From positions 3,286,001 through 3,350,000 of the forward strand of contig NZ_CP104562.2 of NCBI RefSeq assembly GCF_025398155.2: 64,000 bases of DNA, written 5' to 3'. The translations under genes were made by a program, and so were the position numbers. This DNA comes from Roseateles amylovorans (GTDB lineage Bacteria > Pseudomonadota > Gammaproteobacteria > Burkholderiales > Burkholderiaceae_C). Positions 41,626 to 50,419 of this stretch are shown piece by piece (position 1 is the first letter of the stretch; every line of letters begins with the position of its first letter). The notes beneath the pieces were generated by a model that saw only the letters and a list, made by a program, of their open reading frames with translations, was not told the origin of the DNA and did no database searches.

Positions 41626-44523
41626 TCACCGCGGGTCGGACGGTTGCAGCAACTGCGCCGCCTGGCACAGGTCGCGGGTGGCGAATCCCTCGTGAAACCG
41701 GGTGAACACGGCACGAAGTTCAGATCGATGCGCCGCTTCGTCGCCCAGCAACGGGCTCCAACGCACCAGGCTCATGGCACAGCGAAGTTCCCAGGAAATG
41801 GCGCCCTGGCGCCGGGAAACGTCAATGCCCTTTTTGATGGCGGCCGCACCGGCCTGCACGTCGCCGGCCGCCAGATGCCGCTCGCCAGCCACGCGCAACA
41901 GTTCGGGATGACACCATCCGGACTCGCCCCGTCGCGCGCGGCCCAACACGAAATCATCCGCCAGCGAAGGTCGCACGGTGCACAGCGTCTCCCGCAGCAT
42001 GGTGTCGGTGTCGGGCTTGGGGAAGACGTCGCCGGGGACCGATCTCCCGTCCTCCAGGTCCAGAAGCTGCTGATAGGTGTCGCCGAACGCGCGCCAGAAG
42101 TGCAGCGAATTGGCTTGTGAACGCTGGCGCAGCAGATCGGTCCAGACGCGGGCGAGCGCCAGATCGCCGCACCACATCGCCACCGGCGCCGCGCCGATCG
42201 CAATCGCATAGCACAGCGACAGGGCATGGTCGAGCGACACAGCCTCCCTGACGGCCTCGGCCGCAGAGGCGAGCGCCGCATCGGGTCGACCTTGCATCCA
42301 CTGGATACGGGCGGTGACCGCCAGGGCCGCCACGCGCTGGTCGAACTGGAACAGGCCCATGCCGGCGGCCAGGTTGATGGCCGGAGGCTGGTCGAGAATC
42401 AGGCGCGCAAAGGTCGCAGCCCGGTCCTGGTCACCATCCAGATGCAGGCCGAGCGCCATCATGCGCGCGTGGCTCAGCCGGGCGGAGGCGTCGGTGGCGG
42501 TGGCCTCGATCTCTCCGAACCGCTCGGCCAAGGCGCGCGACCCGGCGTAGTCGCCGGTGGCATTGCAGACCAGCCACAAGCCCCAGAGGCAGCGCATGCG
42601 GGAGGTCGTTGCCTGCCGTTGCTCCGCAATCACCAGTGCGCGGCGAAAGGCGGTCGCCATCGCGCCGGTGTCCGCCCGGGTGTGCCAGAGCGCATGGCCC
42701 AGCCCCTCGCACAGATGCATCTCGTCTTCGGCGTCACTGTCGATGCGGGAGTCGACCGCGTCGATCATCTCGAGCGCGCGCTCCGCCAGCTCACGGAACT
42801 CCGCCAGCATCGACAGCGAAAAATACAGCGGCGCGGCGCGGGCCGCGATCGAGATGCCCAGCGCCTGCGTCTGCGTTTGCGGGTCTGACAGCGCCCACTG
42901 GATGGCCTGGCGCACATCGTCGATCCAGCGGGCGGGTTCGCACACCCGCGGGGTCGGCTGGGGCTGGCCCTGCGGCGGCGCGTCGACCCGCGTTCTCAGC
43001 AGGTCGCGGAGGAAGTGCGCATGCCGCAAGGCGACGAGTGGCGCATCGTCGCCCGCCGCCAGCCGTTCGGCGGCGTACTCCCTGGTGATTTCGAGCAACT
43101 GGTAGCGCAGCGGGTTGCTGCTTCGATCCGTGCTCAGCAACGATTTGCTGACCAGCCCGCTCAGACCGACGTCGACCGCTTCCTTCGACCGGCCCGTCAC
43201 CGCACAGGCGGCGGCGTAGGAAAACTGGCCCTTGAAGATGGAGAAGGCGGCCAGCATCGACTGTTCGTCGGCGGACAGCAGGTGGTAGCTCCAGTCGAGT
43301 GTGGCCCGCATGGTCTGCTGGCGCGGTGCTGCCGTGCGCCGGCCCCGTCCGAGCAGCGCGAGCCGGATGCCCAGCCGATCGACCAGGCCATCCAGGCCGA
43401 CGATGTCGACGGCGGCAGCGGCCAGTTCGATCGCGAGCGGAATGCCGTCCAGGCTGCGGCAGATGCTCGAGACCAGCGAAACCTCGCCGTCGCCCAACTG
43501 GAAGCCCCTGGCCGTCGCGTTGGCGCGCTCCACAAACAGGCTGACCGCCGGATAGCGCAGCGCCTCGTCGACATGGGCCAGGTTGGCCGGGGGCAGGGCC
43601 AGCGGTTCGAGCCCCTGCACCCACTCGCCCTCGATGCGCAGGGATTCCCGGCTCGTGCACAGCACACGCACATTCGGCGCATGGGCCAGCAGATAGTCGA
43701 TGGTGGAGGCCGCGCCGTCGATGACGTGTTCGCAGTTGTCCAGCACCAGCAGCATCAGCGGCTGGCTGCGCAAGGCGGCGGCGATGGCAGGCAGCGGATC
43801 GGTGTCGGAGGCCATGATGCCGAGCGTCGATGCAATGGCCATCGGCGTCCGGGCGGCGGTGGCGAGACTGGCGAGCTCGACGAACAGCACGTCGAAGCCC
43901 TCCCGCTGGCTGAGCCGCTGCGCCACCGCGCGGGCCACGCTCGTCTTGCCAATGCCGCCGGGCCCCACCAAGGTCACGCAGGGCCGCTCCAGCAGACGAA
44001 GGGTCACCAGGTCGACGTCGCGCTCCCGGCCGACCAGCGGCGTCAGCGCGGATGGCAGGGCGCCAATGCGCGAGGCCACCGGGCGCGGCACCGGCGGGTG
44101 CGCGGGCACGGAACGAAGGCCGCCGGGCGCCGTGTCGGCGTCGGGCGCGGTCACGGCGGCGACGAAGCAGTAACCCCGCAGTGGCACGTTCGTGATGAAG
44201 CGGCGGCCATCCTGGCCATCGCCGAGTGCCTTGCGCAGCGCGGCGATCTGGACCCGCACGCCACCTTCGTCCACCACCCGATTCGGCCAGGCCGCGGCCA
44301 TGAGGTCCTGGTTGGAGAGGATCTCTCCGGGACGCTGACAGAGCGCCACCAGCAAATCGAACGATCGGCTGCCCAACCGCATCGGCTCCCCGTCGCGGGT
44401 CAGGGTGCGACGGGCGGGGCAGATTTCAAACTCGCCAAAGCGCAGCAAGCCGGGGTCGAGGCTGCCCAGTCCGGCGTCTGGCGCAGGCGGCGAGGGCAAG
44501 GCGTTGGCAGGGAGCGTGCTCAT
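41626..44523 (-). CDS. Winged-helix / STAND-type ATPase transcriptional regulator
   Basis: A 965-residue protein starting MSTLPANALPSPPAPDAGLG. Residues about 27-115 are an OmpR-type winged helix (R-F-G-E-F-E-I-C-P-A-R-R-T-L; G-S-R-S-F-D-L-L-V-A-L; VRVQIAALRKALGD; GYCFVA). Residues about 150-450 are an NB-ARC/STAND ATPase with Walker A GPGGIGKTSVARAV and LLVLDNCEHVIDG, then R-E-S-L-R-I-E-G-E. The remaining 450 residues form helical TPR-like repeats. This is a signal-integrating activator of the kind seen near oxidoreductases and hydrolases. It is divergent from the hydrolase operon at 44860 and may control it. Confidence 0.88.
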   Translation of the reverse strand: MSTLPANALPSPPAPDAGLGSLDPGLLRFGEFEICPARRTLTRDGEPMRLGSRSFDLLVALCQRPGEILSNQDLMAAAWPNRVVDEGGVRVQIAALRKALGDGQDGRRFITNVPLRGYCFVAAVTAPDADTAPGGLRSVPAHPPVPRPVASRIGALPSALTPLVGRERDVDLVTLRLLERPCVTLVGPGGIGKTSVARAVAQRLSQREGFDVLFVELASLATAARTPMAIASTLGIMASDTDPLPAIAAALRSQPLMLLVLDNCEHVIDGAASTIDYLLAHAPNVRVLCTSRESLRIEGEWVQGLEPLALPPANLAHVDEALRYPAVSLFVERANATARGFQLGDGEVSLVSSICRSLDGIPLAIELAAAAVDIVGLDGLVDRLGIRLALLGRGRRTAAPRQQTMRATLDWSYHLLSADEQSMLAAFSIFKGQFSYAAACAVTGRSKEAVDVGLSGLVSKSLLSTDRSSNPLRYQLLEITREYAAERLAAGDDAPLVALRHAHFLRDLLRTRVDAPPQGQPQPTPRVCEPARWIDDVRQAIQWALSDPQTQTQALGISIAARAAPLYFSLSMLAEFRELAERALEMIDAVDSRIDSDAEDEMHLCEGLGHALWHTRADTGAMATAFRRALVIAEQRQATTSRMRCLWGLWLVCNATGDYAGSRALAERFGEIEATATDASARLSHARMMALGLHLDGDQDRAATFARLILDQPPAINLAAGMGLFQFDQRVAALAVTARIQWMQGRPDAALASAAEAVREAVSLDHALSLCYAIAIGAAPVAMWCGDLALARVWTDLLRQRSQANSLHFWRAFGDTYQQLLDLEDGRSVPGDVFPKPDTDTMLRETLCTVRPSLADDFVLGRARRGESGWCHPELLRVAGERHLAAGDVQAGAAAIKKGIDVSRRQGAISWELRCAMSLVRWSPLLGDEAAHRSELRAVFTRFHEGFATRDLCQAAQLLQPSDPR

Positions 44524-44859
44524 GGAATGGGGTCGGTGACAAGGGCTCGGGTCGGTGCCCGGAGCTGGCCTGGCCGCAGGCGGAGAGGGCAGGCGGAGGG
44601 GGAAGGGCAGGGGCAAGGGCAGTTGCAGGTGCGGGCGATCGGCCGAAGCAGTGACGGTGGCAATTTAAGCGCTGGCGCTCCGCCTACCCCTTTTGGGCAG
44701 GATCTGGCCACCTCCTTGGATGTCCATCGGGTCTGGCCAATGTTGACTCGATGACCGTCCACGGGAGCGATGCCGAAAAGGGCCGGGAAGCGGAAAGTTC
44801 GGATCACAGGCTGCATCCGTGGCCTGACATTTCCCAACCCACTGAACCCGGAGATTCAA
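44524..44859. promoter_or_regulatory. Divergent promoter region
   Basis: This 336-nt region lies between the large winged-helix ATPase regulator (minus) and the exported hydrolase operon (plus). A TTGACT at about 44742 could be a -35 for the plus strand. No gene is supported here. Its divergent layout is the usual one for a regulator and its target. Confidence 0.4.
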
Positions 44860-45639
44860 ATGAAGCCCACCATCAAACTGCCGTTCCTGATCGCCACCCT
44901 CAGCTTTGCGGCCATCGTCGGCACCGAGCCCGCCGCCGCATCCACCCCGGTGGGAAAGACCACCGTGGTGGTCGTCCACGGGGCCTTCGACAACGGGGCC
45001 TCGTGGAACGGGGTCATCTCCAAGTTGCAGGACCAAGGCATCGAGGTCGTTGGCGTGAACAACCCCTTGACATCGCTGGCTGACGACGTCGCAGCCACTC
45101 GCCGGGCCCTGGACGCCCAGACCGGACCGGTGGTGCTGGTCGGCCACTCCTGGGGCGGCATGGTGATCACCGAGATCGGCAACCACCCGCGGGTGAAGTC
45201 GCTGGTCTATGTCGCGGCCTTTGCGCCGTCCGAAGGTCAATCCGTGGCCGACTTGAACAAGGAATATCCGGCGCCGAGCGGCCTCTCCCATGTGGTGAGC
45301 GACAAGGAGGGCTTCTTCTCGCTGTCCTTCGAGGGCATCACCAAGCACTTCGCTCAGGACCTGCCGCTGTCGCAGACCCGGCTGATCGCCGCCACGCAGG
45401 GCCCGATCCGTGGCCAGAACTTCGAAGAGAAGGTGACCGCTGCGGCATGGCGCACCAAGCCGTCCTGGTTCGTCGTGTCCGACCAGGACCTGATGATCCA
45501 GCCCGCCCAGCAAGTGGACAGCGCCCGGAAGATCTCGGCGAAGACGGTGCGTCTGCAAGCCGGTCATGTGCCGCAGCTGTCGAAGCCGAATGAAGTCGCC
45601 GCCGCGATCATCGCCGCGGCCAAGGTTCAGCCGAAGTGA
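44860..45639 (+). CDS. Exported alpha/beta hydrolase
   Basis: A 259-residue protein starting MKPTIKLPFLIATLSFAAIV with a signal peptide cleaved near the A-A-A-S at residue 27; GGAG is 6 nt before the ATG. The alpha/beta-hydrolase marks are V-V-V-V-H-G-A-F (oxyanion strand, residues 36-43), the nucleophile elbow G-H-S-W-G-G with Ser97, an acid at Asp208 or Asp210 (V-V-S-D-Q-D) and His236 (A-G-H-V-P). It resembles secreted esterase/salicylate-esterase-like hydrolases. Substrate is unknown. The DUF4148 gene follows 56 nt downstream, probably in the same transcript. Confidence 0.9.
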   Translation: MKPTIKLPFLIATLSFAAIVGTEPAAASTPVGKTTVVVVHGAFDNGASWNGVISKLQDQGIEVVGVNNPLTSLADDVAATRRALDAQTGPVVLVGHSWGGMVITEIGNHPRVKSLVYVAAFAPSEGQSVADLNKEYPAPSGLSHVVSDKEGFFSLSFEGITKHFAQDLPLSQTRLIAATQGPIRGQNFEEKVTAAAWRTKPSWFVVSDQDLMIQPAQQVDSARKISAKTVRLQAGHVPQLSKPNEVAAAIIAAAKVQPK

Positions 45640-45695
45640 CCGCCCGCCGGATCCTTCCACCCGTGATGACCCACCCACCGCACCTGGAGATTTCC

Positions 45696-46214
45696 ATGAA
45701 CCGCTCATACACCCTGAATCGAATTGCGCTTGCACTGGCCGTTGGCCTGGCAGCCTTCGGCAGCTCCGCCGCCCGCGCCGACCACTACCCGCGGGTCGAC
45801 CCCGCAGACCGGTACAGCGCGCCGTCGACGCTGACGCGCGCCCAAGTGGTGGCCGACCTCAAGGCCTACCAGGCGTCGGGCCTGGCCGCCGCCGAGCGCA
45901 TTCAGCTCGAGCAAGGCTACGAGATGAATGGCCTGCGCGCTGCGCGCGACCGCTATGCCGCGCTGACACGACGTTCCACGGCGGCCCCCGCGCCGCTGAC
46001 GCGGGCCGAAGTGCTGGCCGATCTCAAGATCTACCAGGAGTCCGGTCTGGCCGAAGCGGAACGCGTGGCGCTGGAACAAGGCCACGACACCGCCGCGCTG
46101 GCCGCTGCGCGTGAGCGCTATGCCGCGCTCCGTCAGAGTGACCGATATGCCTTCCTCGTGATGCAGACGGCTGACCGCATCGCCCAGCCCGCGCGTCCGT
46201 CGCGTGGGAGCTGA
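45696..46214 (+). CDS. Exported DUF4148-type protein with internal duplication
   Basis: A 172-residue protein starting MNRSYTLNRIALALAVGLAA with a signal peptide ending near A-R-A-D-H (residue 29). GGAGA precedes the ATG. Two copies of the same 45-residue unit are visible: LTRAQVVADLKAYQASGLAA... and LTRAEVLADLKIYQESGLAE..., each ending A-x-R-x-R-Y-A-A-L. This is the small DUF4148 periplasmic module, which is usually single. The function of the family is not established. Confidence 0.82.
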   Translation: MNRSYTLNRIALALAVGLAAFGSSAARADHYPRVDPADRYSAPSTLTRAQVVADLKAYQASGLAAAERIQLEQGYEMNGLRAARDRYAALTRRSTAAPAPLTRAEVLADLKIYQESGLAEAERVALEQGHDTAALAAARERYAALRQSDRYAFLVMQTADRIAQPARPSRGS

Positions 46215-46660
46215 GCGTGGTCTCATGCCCGGACCGGCACGCCGGCCGGGCAGAAGGACCGGCCCGGTCCGCAACGCGCGGCCGGGCCCGTTCCAGGTAA
46301 CCCGCGGGGCGGCACCGCTGCTGGCGACGTCAAGCCGTCCGGACAGCGTGCCGCCGGTTTCAAACGTGTGCGACTGGGGCGCCTTCGTGGCGCCCCATGG
46401 CGACATCCGCGCCCGCAGCGCCACCTCCGACGGTGGGGACATCCTGATTCCTTTCACTTTCATTGCGAGCCGTCGGCACGTCGGCCAATCTGTGGCGGTG
46501 AGACATACGGACGTTCTGTCGGATTGGATGTCTGCCCGCCTCTCGCATGGCGTCGGCAGAACCTCAGGGCCCGCCCGGGTTCGATGTGCTCGATCCGCTG
46601 AAGCGCCATCACTGCGTGGTCATCAGCCGAGTGAGCGGGATGATGCGGCTCGCCCGGAGG
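46215..46660. other. Convergent intergenic region
   Basis: About 446 bases between the DUF4148 gene and the convergent kinase gene. It holds GC-rich hairpins near its left end (next entry) and no supportable gene. The right half is moderately AT-rich with no motif I can name. Confidence 0.45.
46227..46251 (+). terminator. GC-rich hairpin after DUF4148 gene
   Basis: Arms GCCCGG(A)CCGGC and GCCGGCCGGGC form an 11-bp stem with one bulged base and a 2-nt loop, 13 nt after the stop at 46214. A second small palindrome, GGACCGG-C-CCGGTCC, lies at 46256-46270. There is no T-run, which is common for terminators in very GC-rich DNA. Confidence 0.5.
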
Positions 46661-48319
46661 TCAGCGGCCTGGATCAAGGCTGGACGCCCGATCGGTGTCG
46701 ACGAGATACCCCTCGGGGAGCTGCTGCGCCAGTCGGCGCAGGAATCCGTCCCGGTCGCCGACGTCCGACGCCGCCTGTTGCACCAGCAGCCGTGCAATCG
46801 GACCGATCCGCGGCGCAAGCGCTTCGGTGACACCCCGCAGGTAGGCGTCATTGAGCGGCTCGGCTTCTTCGCACGGGCCACCACTGCCGTCGATCGACTT
46901 CGCGAGCTGAATTTGCTGCGCGGGGAATGCATCGACCAGCATCGTGCGGCGCACGGTGCCTGCGCCGGAGGTGGCGCGCTCGGGGCTCGCACCTGCGCTG
47001 TTGGCGGCAGCCGCCAGCGCGGCGGTGGTGGCGATGAACTGCTCACGCTCCGGTGCGTCCGCGATGTGCCGAGCGAGGGAGCGCGACAGGTCCTCGACAC
47101 TGCCACTGCGCGCGAGGTCCCGAGACACGAGGTGCCGGGCCAGCGGCCCGATATGGGTGGCGAGCGCGCGCTCGACCTGGGACACCAGGGTGGCATCGAG
47201 CCCGCCGGTCGAGGCGTTGCCGGTCGATCCGGTCGCGGCGCCACCGGTCCCGGCGACCCTGACGGCGTGGCCGGCCGTCCCGGCGCGCGACGGCATGACC
47301 ACGGTCGATGCGAAGGCCGCGCCGCCGGCGTGCGTCAGCACCCGCGTGCGATCGTCCATGCCGGCCGGGTGGTCCAGCTGCGGCGCGCCGAGCGCTGCCA
47401 ACGCGGCACGCATCGCCGCCGCATCGGTGAATCGGTCCTGCGGCGCTCGGGCCATCGCGCGCCGCACGATCGCGTCGATCGCGGTCGGCAATTCGCCGGG
47501 GCGCCAGGCGCTCGGCGCTGGCGGATCCTGATGGAGCGTCTGGTACATGACCGCCTCGGGCGCGCCGCTGAACGGCATGCGGCCGGACGCGAGACGGTAC
47601 AGCAGCACGCCGCACGCAAAGAGGTCTGCGCGGTGGTCAATCGGTCCGCCGAGGTATTGCTCTGGTGCCATGTAGCCCGGCGTGCCGATCTGGGAGACCG
47701 CTTGCGTCAGGTGCCGGTCGGCAAGACGCGCAATGCCGAAGTCGGTCAGCTTGACACGGCCGTCGCGGGTGATGAGCAGATTGCCCGGCTTGATGTCGCG
47801 GTGCCAGACGCCCTGGCCGTGCGCGCAGGTGAGCGCATCCAGCAACTGGTCCATCACACCCAGGGACCAGGTGAGCGGCGGTGTCGGCATGTCGCGCTTG
47901 AGCAGCTGATCGAGCCCGCGACCGTCGACGAGCTCCATCACGAGGTAGGCGTAGCCCCCCAGGGTCGTTCCGACGGCGCCGCGCGGGCCGGCGGTGGCGG
48001 CCTGCGCGGGCGCGACCTCGCCGAAGTCGTGGATGGTCACGACGCCCGGATGGGCAATGCGGCCGACGGCACGCGCCTCGTTGCGGAATCGCGCCGCCGG
48101 AGAGTCCGCGCGCGACGCGTCCGCGGCAATGTCCGCAGCAATGGGCCCGGCGAGGTCCTCGACAGGGCGGCGGATGACCTTCACTGCCACCTCGCGCTGG
48201 ATATGCGGGTCGAAGGCGCGGTACACGACGCCCATGGCGCCTTCGCCGAGACGTCCGCGGACCAGGTACTTGCCGATCCGTGCCGGAAGTCCGGCGTCAG
48301 GGGGGGCGACGGCCGTCAT
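46661..48319 (-). CDS. Ser/Thr protein kinase with duplicated C-terminal domain
   Basis: A 552-residue Hanks-type kinase; the start at 48319 overlaps the receptor stop by 4 nt (ATGA). All key residues are present: P-loop G-E-G-A-M-G (residues 25-30), Lys47 in V-A-V-K, H-R-D at 173-175, D-F-G at 193-195 and A-P-E at 218-220. After residue 310 comes a Gly/Thr-rich linker and then two related helical units, THIGPLARHLVSRDLARSGS and APRIGPIARLLVQQAASDVG. They are predicted to be the same domain in duplicate. No membrane helix is seen. It is expected to be switched by the coupled heme-binding-type receptor. Confidence 0.92.
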   Translation of the reverse strand: MTAVAPPDAGLPARIGKYLVRGRLGEGAMGVVYRAFDPHIQREVAVKVIRRPVEDLAGPIAADIAADASRADSPAARFRNEARAVGRIAHPGVVTIHDFGEVAPAQAATAGPRGAVGTTLGGYAYLVMELVDGRGLDQLLKRDMPTPPLTWSLGVMDQLLDALTCAHGQGVWHRDIKPGNLLITRDGRVKLTDFGIARLADRHLTQAVSQIGTPGYMAPEQYLGGPIDHRADLFACGVLLYRLASGRMPFSGAPEAVMYQTLHQDPPAPSAWRPGELPTAIDAIVRRAMARAPQDRFTDAAAMRAALAALGAPQLDHPAGMDDRTRVLTHAGGAAFASTVVMPSRAGTAGHAVRVAGTGGAATGSTGNASTGGLDATLVSQVERALATHIGPLARHLVSRDLARSGSVEDLSRSLARHIADAPEREQFIATTAALAAAANSAGASPERATSGAGTVRRTMLVDAFPAQQIQLAKSIDGSGGPCEEAEPLNDAYLRGVTEALAPRIGPIARLLVQQAASDVGDRDGFLRRLAQQLPEGYLVDTDRASSLDPGR

Positions 48320-49332
48320 GCCCCGCGCTCCAGCATCGCCATGGCCTGGTCCAGGCTGCGCCGCATGCGGCCGAAGGACGCGGCCAGCACGCCGATTTCG
48401 TCGTCGGAGCGGACCTCGAAGTCCGGGGCGTCCTCGCCCAGGGAGACGCGGTCCGCGATCTGCGCGAGGTGCATCACTGGACGGATCACCAAATGCCACA
48501 GCATCAGGTTGAGCGCCGCCCCCGTCAGGAAGAAGGCCATGGTGAGCGCGCCCATCACCAGCCAGAAGGTCTGCGAGGCCTGCTTCAGCGGCAGCGTCAT
48601 CGGCACAGTGACCACCTCCACGCCGAGCGTCTCATTGAGTCGCCAGCCGAAGCCGTTGGAAGGGCCGTAACGCGCGACCAGCGTGGGTGGTGCCGTCTGC
48701 GGCGAGGCATGGCAACCCAGGCAGGCGGCGTTGGCGATGCGGATCGGCTTGGCGATGTAGAGCGCCTCGCCGCCGGGAATATCGCGGCGGCCGACGAACT
48801 CGGTCAAGGCGGGACGGCGCGCGAACTGCGAGATCACGTCCGCCTCCCAACCGACGGCGCGGTTGCGCGGATTGGTGGGATTGAGCATCGCGGCCTTGTA
48901 GCTGTAGTCCTCGTAGGCTTTGGACAGGGTGGCCAGCACTTCATGGGCCGAGAACGCAGGCACCGCCTCGGGCACGAAGCGCTCGCGCAGTTGGCCCTCC
49001 AGCAGCGGGCGGACATGATCCGCGGTGTAGCGGTTGACGGCATCGGCACTTTGCATCAACAGACGCGCGCGGTCGGCCACCTGCTCCTGCGCGCCGGCCT
49101 GCAGCCATTCGCGCGCGAGCACGCCGGTGACGGTCAGGCCGATGGTGAACACCACCAGGAAGATCAAGTTGAACTTCAGCAACAGGCTCAAGTGGGGCAG
49201 CCGGTACCAGGGCAGGGCGCCCGCGACGCTGCGGGTGGAGCGGCGTTGGCCGGAGTGCGGCGCGCTGCCGGACCCGGACCGCGATCCGGTGGGGGTTCCG
49301 GTGCGCCCGGTGGAGGTGTCGGTTCCGCTCAT
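48316..49332 (-). CDS. Membrane receptor with Tll0287-like (DUF3365) heme domain and HAMP
   Basis: A 338-residue protein. After a Ser/Gly/Arg-rich cytoplasmic start, membrane helix 1 lies at about residues 50-72, a periplasmic domain follows, and helix 2 lies at about 257-280 (F-W-L-V-M-G-A-L-T-M-A-F-F-L). The periplasmic part carries C-L-G-C-H (residues 204-208), the c-type heme-binding motif of the DUF3365/Tll0287 group. A HAMP domain (about 281-330) ends the protein, and it lacks a kinase or methyl-accepting tail. It should sense redox state or a gas and hand the signal to the coupled Ser/Thr kinase. Confidence 0.88.
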   Translation of the reverse strand: MSGTDTSTGRTGTPTGSRSGSGSAPHSGQRRSTRSVAGALPWYRLPHLSLLLKFNLIFLVVFTIGLTVTGVLAREWLQAGAQEQVADRARLLMQSADAVNRYTADHVRPLLEGQLRERFVPEAVPAFSAHEVLATLSKAYEDYSYKAAMLNPTNPRNRAVGWEADVISQFARRPALTEFVGRRDIPGGEALYIAKPIRIANAACLGCHASPQTAPPTLVARYGPSNGFGWRLNETLGVEVVTVPMTLPLKQASQTFWLVMGALTMAFFLTGAALNLMLWHLVIRPVMHLAQIADRVSLGEDAPDFEVRSDDEIGVLAASFGRMRRSLDQAMAMLERGA

Positions 49333-49615
49333 GGGTTCTGTCTCGGCTGATCGTCGTGGCGACCCTGGCGGTCGTCGTCACCAGGATTTACGGAAGCAGA
49401 CGTCTGGCGGACGCATCTGGCGCTGGAGAAATTTGTAACGCCGACCGGCAGGTCGCCTTGGCCGTCCTCTGAGCGCGTCGTCCCGAGACGGGGATCGCTG
49501 AGTGCCGCGGTGGGTGCGCTGGCGGACAGACGGTTGGTCGTGGGCGAGCTAAAAGCGGTCGGGCGCGCATCCGGCCTCGACGTTTCGGGGTCATGCGCGC
49601 GCGGGAAAGCACGTC

Positions 49616-49813
49616 ATGAAGAACCATCGATTGAAGATTGCGTCGAATGCGCAGTTCACTGCGGCGCAGGCGGGAGGACCGTCCGCCAGTGCCAAGCTGA
49701 CCGAGCTGAAGCTGGCCGACGCAGCACGGTGGCGAGCCGCTCAGTCCAGCGGGAGCGCCGGCGGCGCCAAGCGGCGCAAACCGGTCGCCTCGGCCGCCGG
49801 TGGAGCTGCGTGA
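49616..49813 (+). CDS. Small basic protein coupled to hydroxylase gene
   Basis: A 65-residue basic, Ala-rich protein, MKNHRLKIASNAQFTAAQAG. The evidence for a real gene is that its stop overlaps the next start as GTGA (49810-49813), with GGAG a few bases before that start. Codon use fits the host. No domain is recognised. It may be a leader that couples translation of the hydroxylase gene. Confidence 0.5.
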   Translation: MKNHRLKIASNAQFTAAQAGGPSASAKLTELKLADAARWRAAQSSGSAGGAKRRKPVASAAGGAA

Positions 49814-50403
49814 CGGTCTCCGACTTGTCGCCAATGGTGGCCGGCTCGGTACGGATGACGCGGTGGTTCACCCTGGCGCATGGCGTCTGGGCCTACCGTG
49901 CCGATGTCGCGGTGTACCTCGGCGCCGTGGTGGCGCTGCTGGTTGCACTGGCACTGCACAGTCCGCCGACGCCATGGTGGCAGACCAGCGGGCTGGCGGC
50001 GGCGGGGCTGCTGGGATGGACGCTCGTCGAGTACGGCCTGCATCGCTTTGTCCTGCATGGCATGGCGCCGTTTCGCCACTGGCATGCGGCCCACCACGCG
50101 ATGCCGACCGCACTGATCTACACGCCGACGGTGCTGAGCGCCGGCCTGTTTGCGCTGTTGGTGTTCCTGCCGGTCATGCACTGGGGCGGGGTGTGGCCCG
50201 CCAGTGCGTGGACGCTGGGGATGCTGGTGGGCTACCTGGGGTTCACGGTCACGCACCATGCGACGCACCACTGGCGCGCCCGAGCCGGGTGGCTGCGGCG
50301 GCGCAAGGCCTGGCATGCGCGGCATCACCACCTCCACCGAGGCTGCTACGGTGTGACCAGCGGGTTTTGGGACCGGGTGTTCGGGAGCGCAGACGTGCGG
50401 TGA
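49810..50403 (+). CDS. Fatty acid hydroxylase / sterol desaturase-like membrane protein
   Basis: A 197-residue integral membrane protein, read from GTG at 49810 (VTVSDLSPMVAGSVRMTRWF). The His clusters that hold the di-iron centre are all present: H78-x4-H83, H90-x-H92-x2-H95-H96, H149-H150-x2-H153-H154 and H169-x2-H172-H173-H174. Four membrane segments surround them. It probably hydroxylates a lipid or carotenoid. Alternative starts at Met9 or Met16 would lose little. It is convergent with the permease gene at 50420, 16 nt away. Confidence 0.85.
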   Translation: MTVSDLSPMVAGSVRMTRWFTLAHGVWAYRADVAVYLGAVVALLVALALHSPPTPWWQTSGLAAAGLLGWTLVEYGLHRFVLHGMAPFRHWHAAHHAMPTALIYTPTVLSAGLFALLVFLPVMHWGGVWPASAWTLGMLVGYLGFTVTHHATHHWRARAGWLRRRKAWHARHHHLHRGCYGVTSGFWDRVFGSADVR

Positions 50404-50419
50404 CGCGTTCGGCTCCGGT

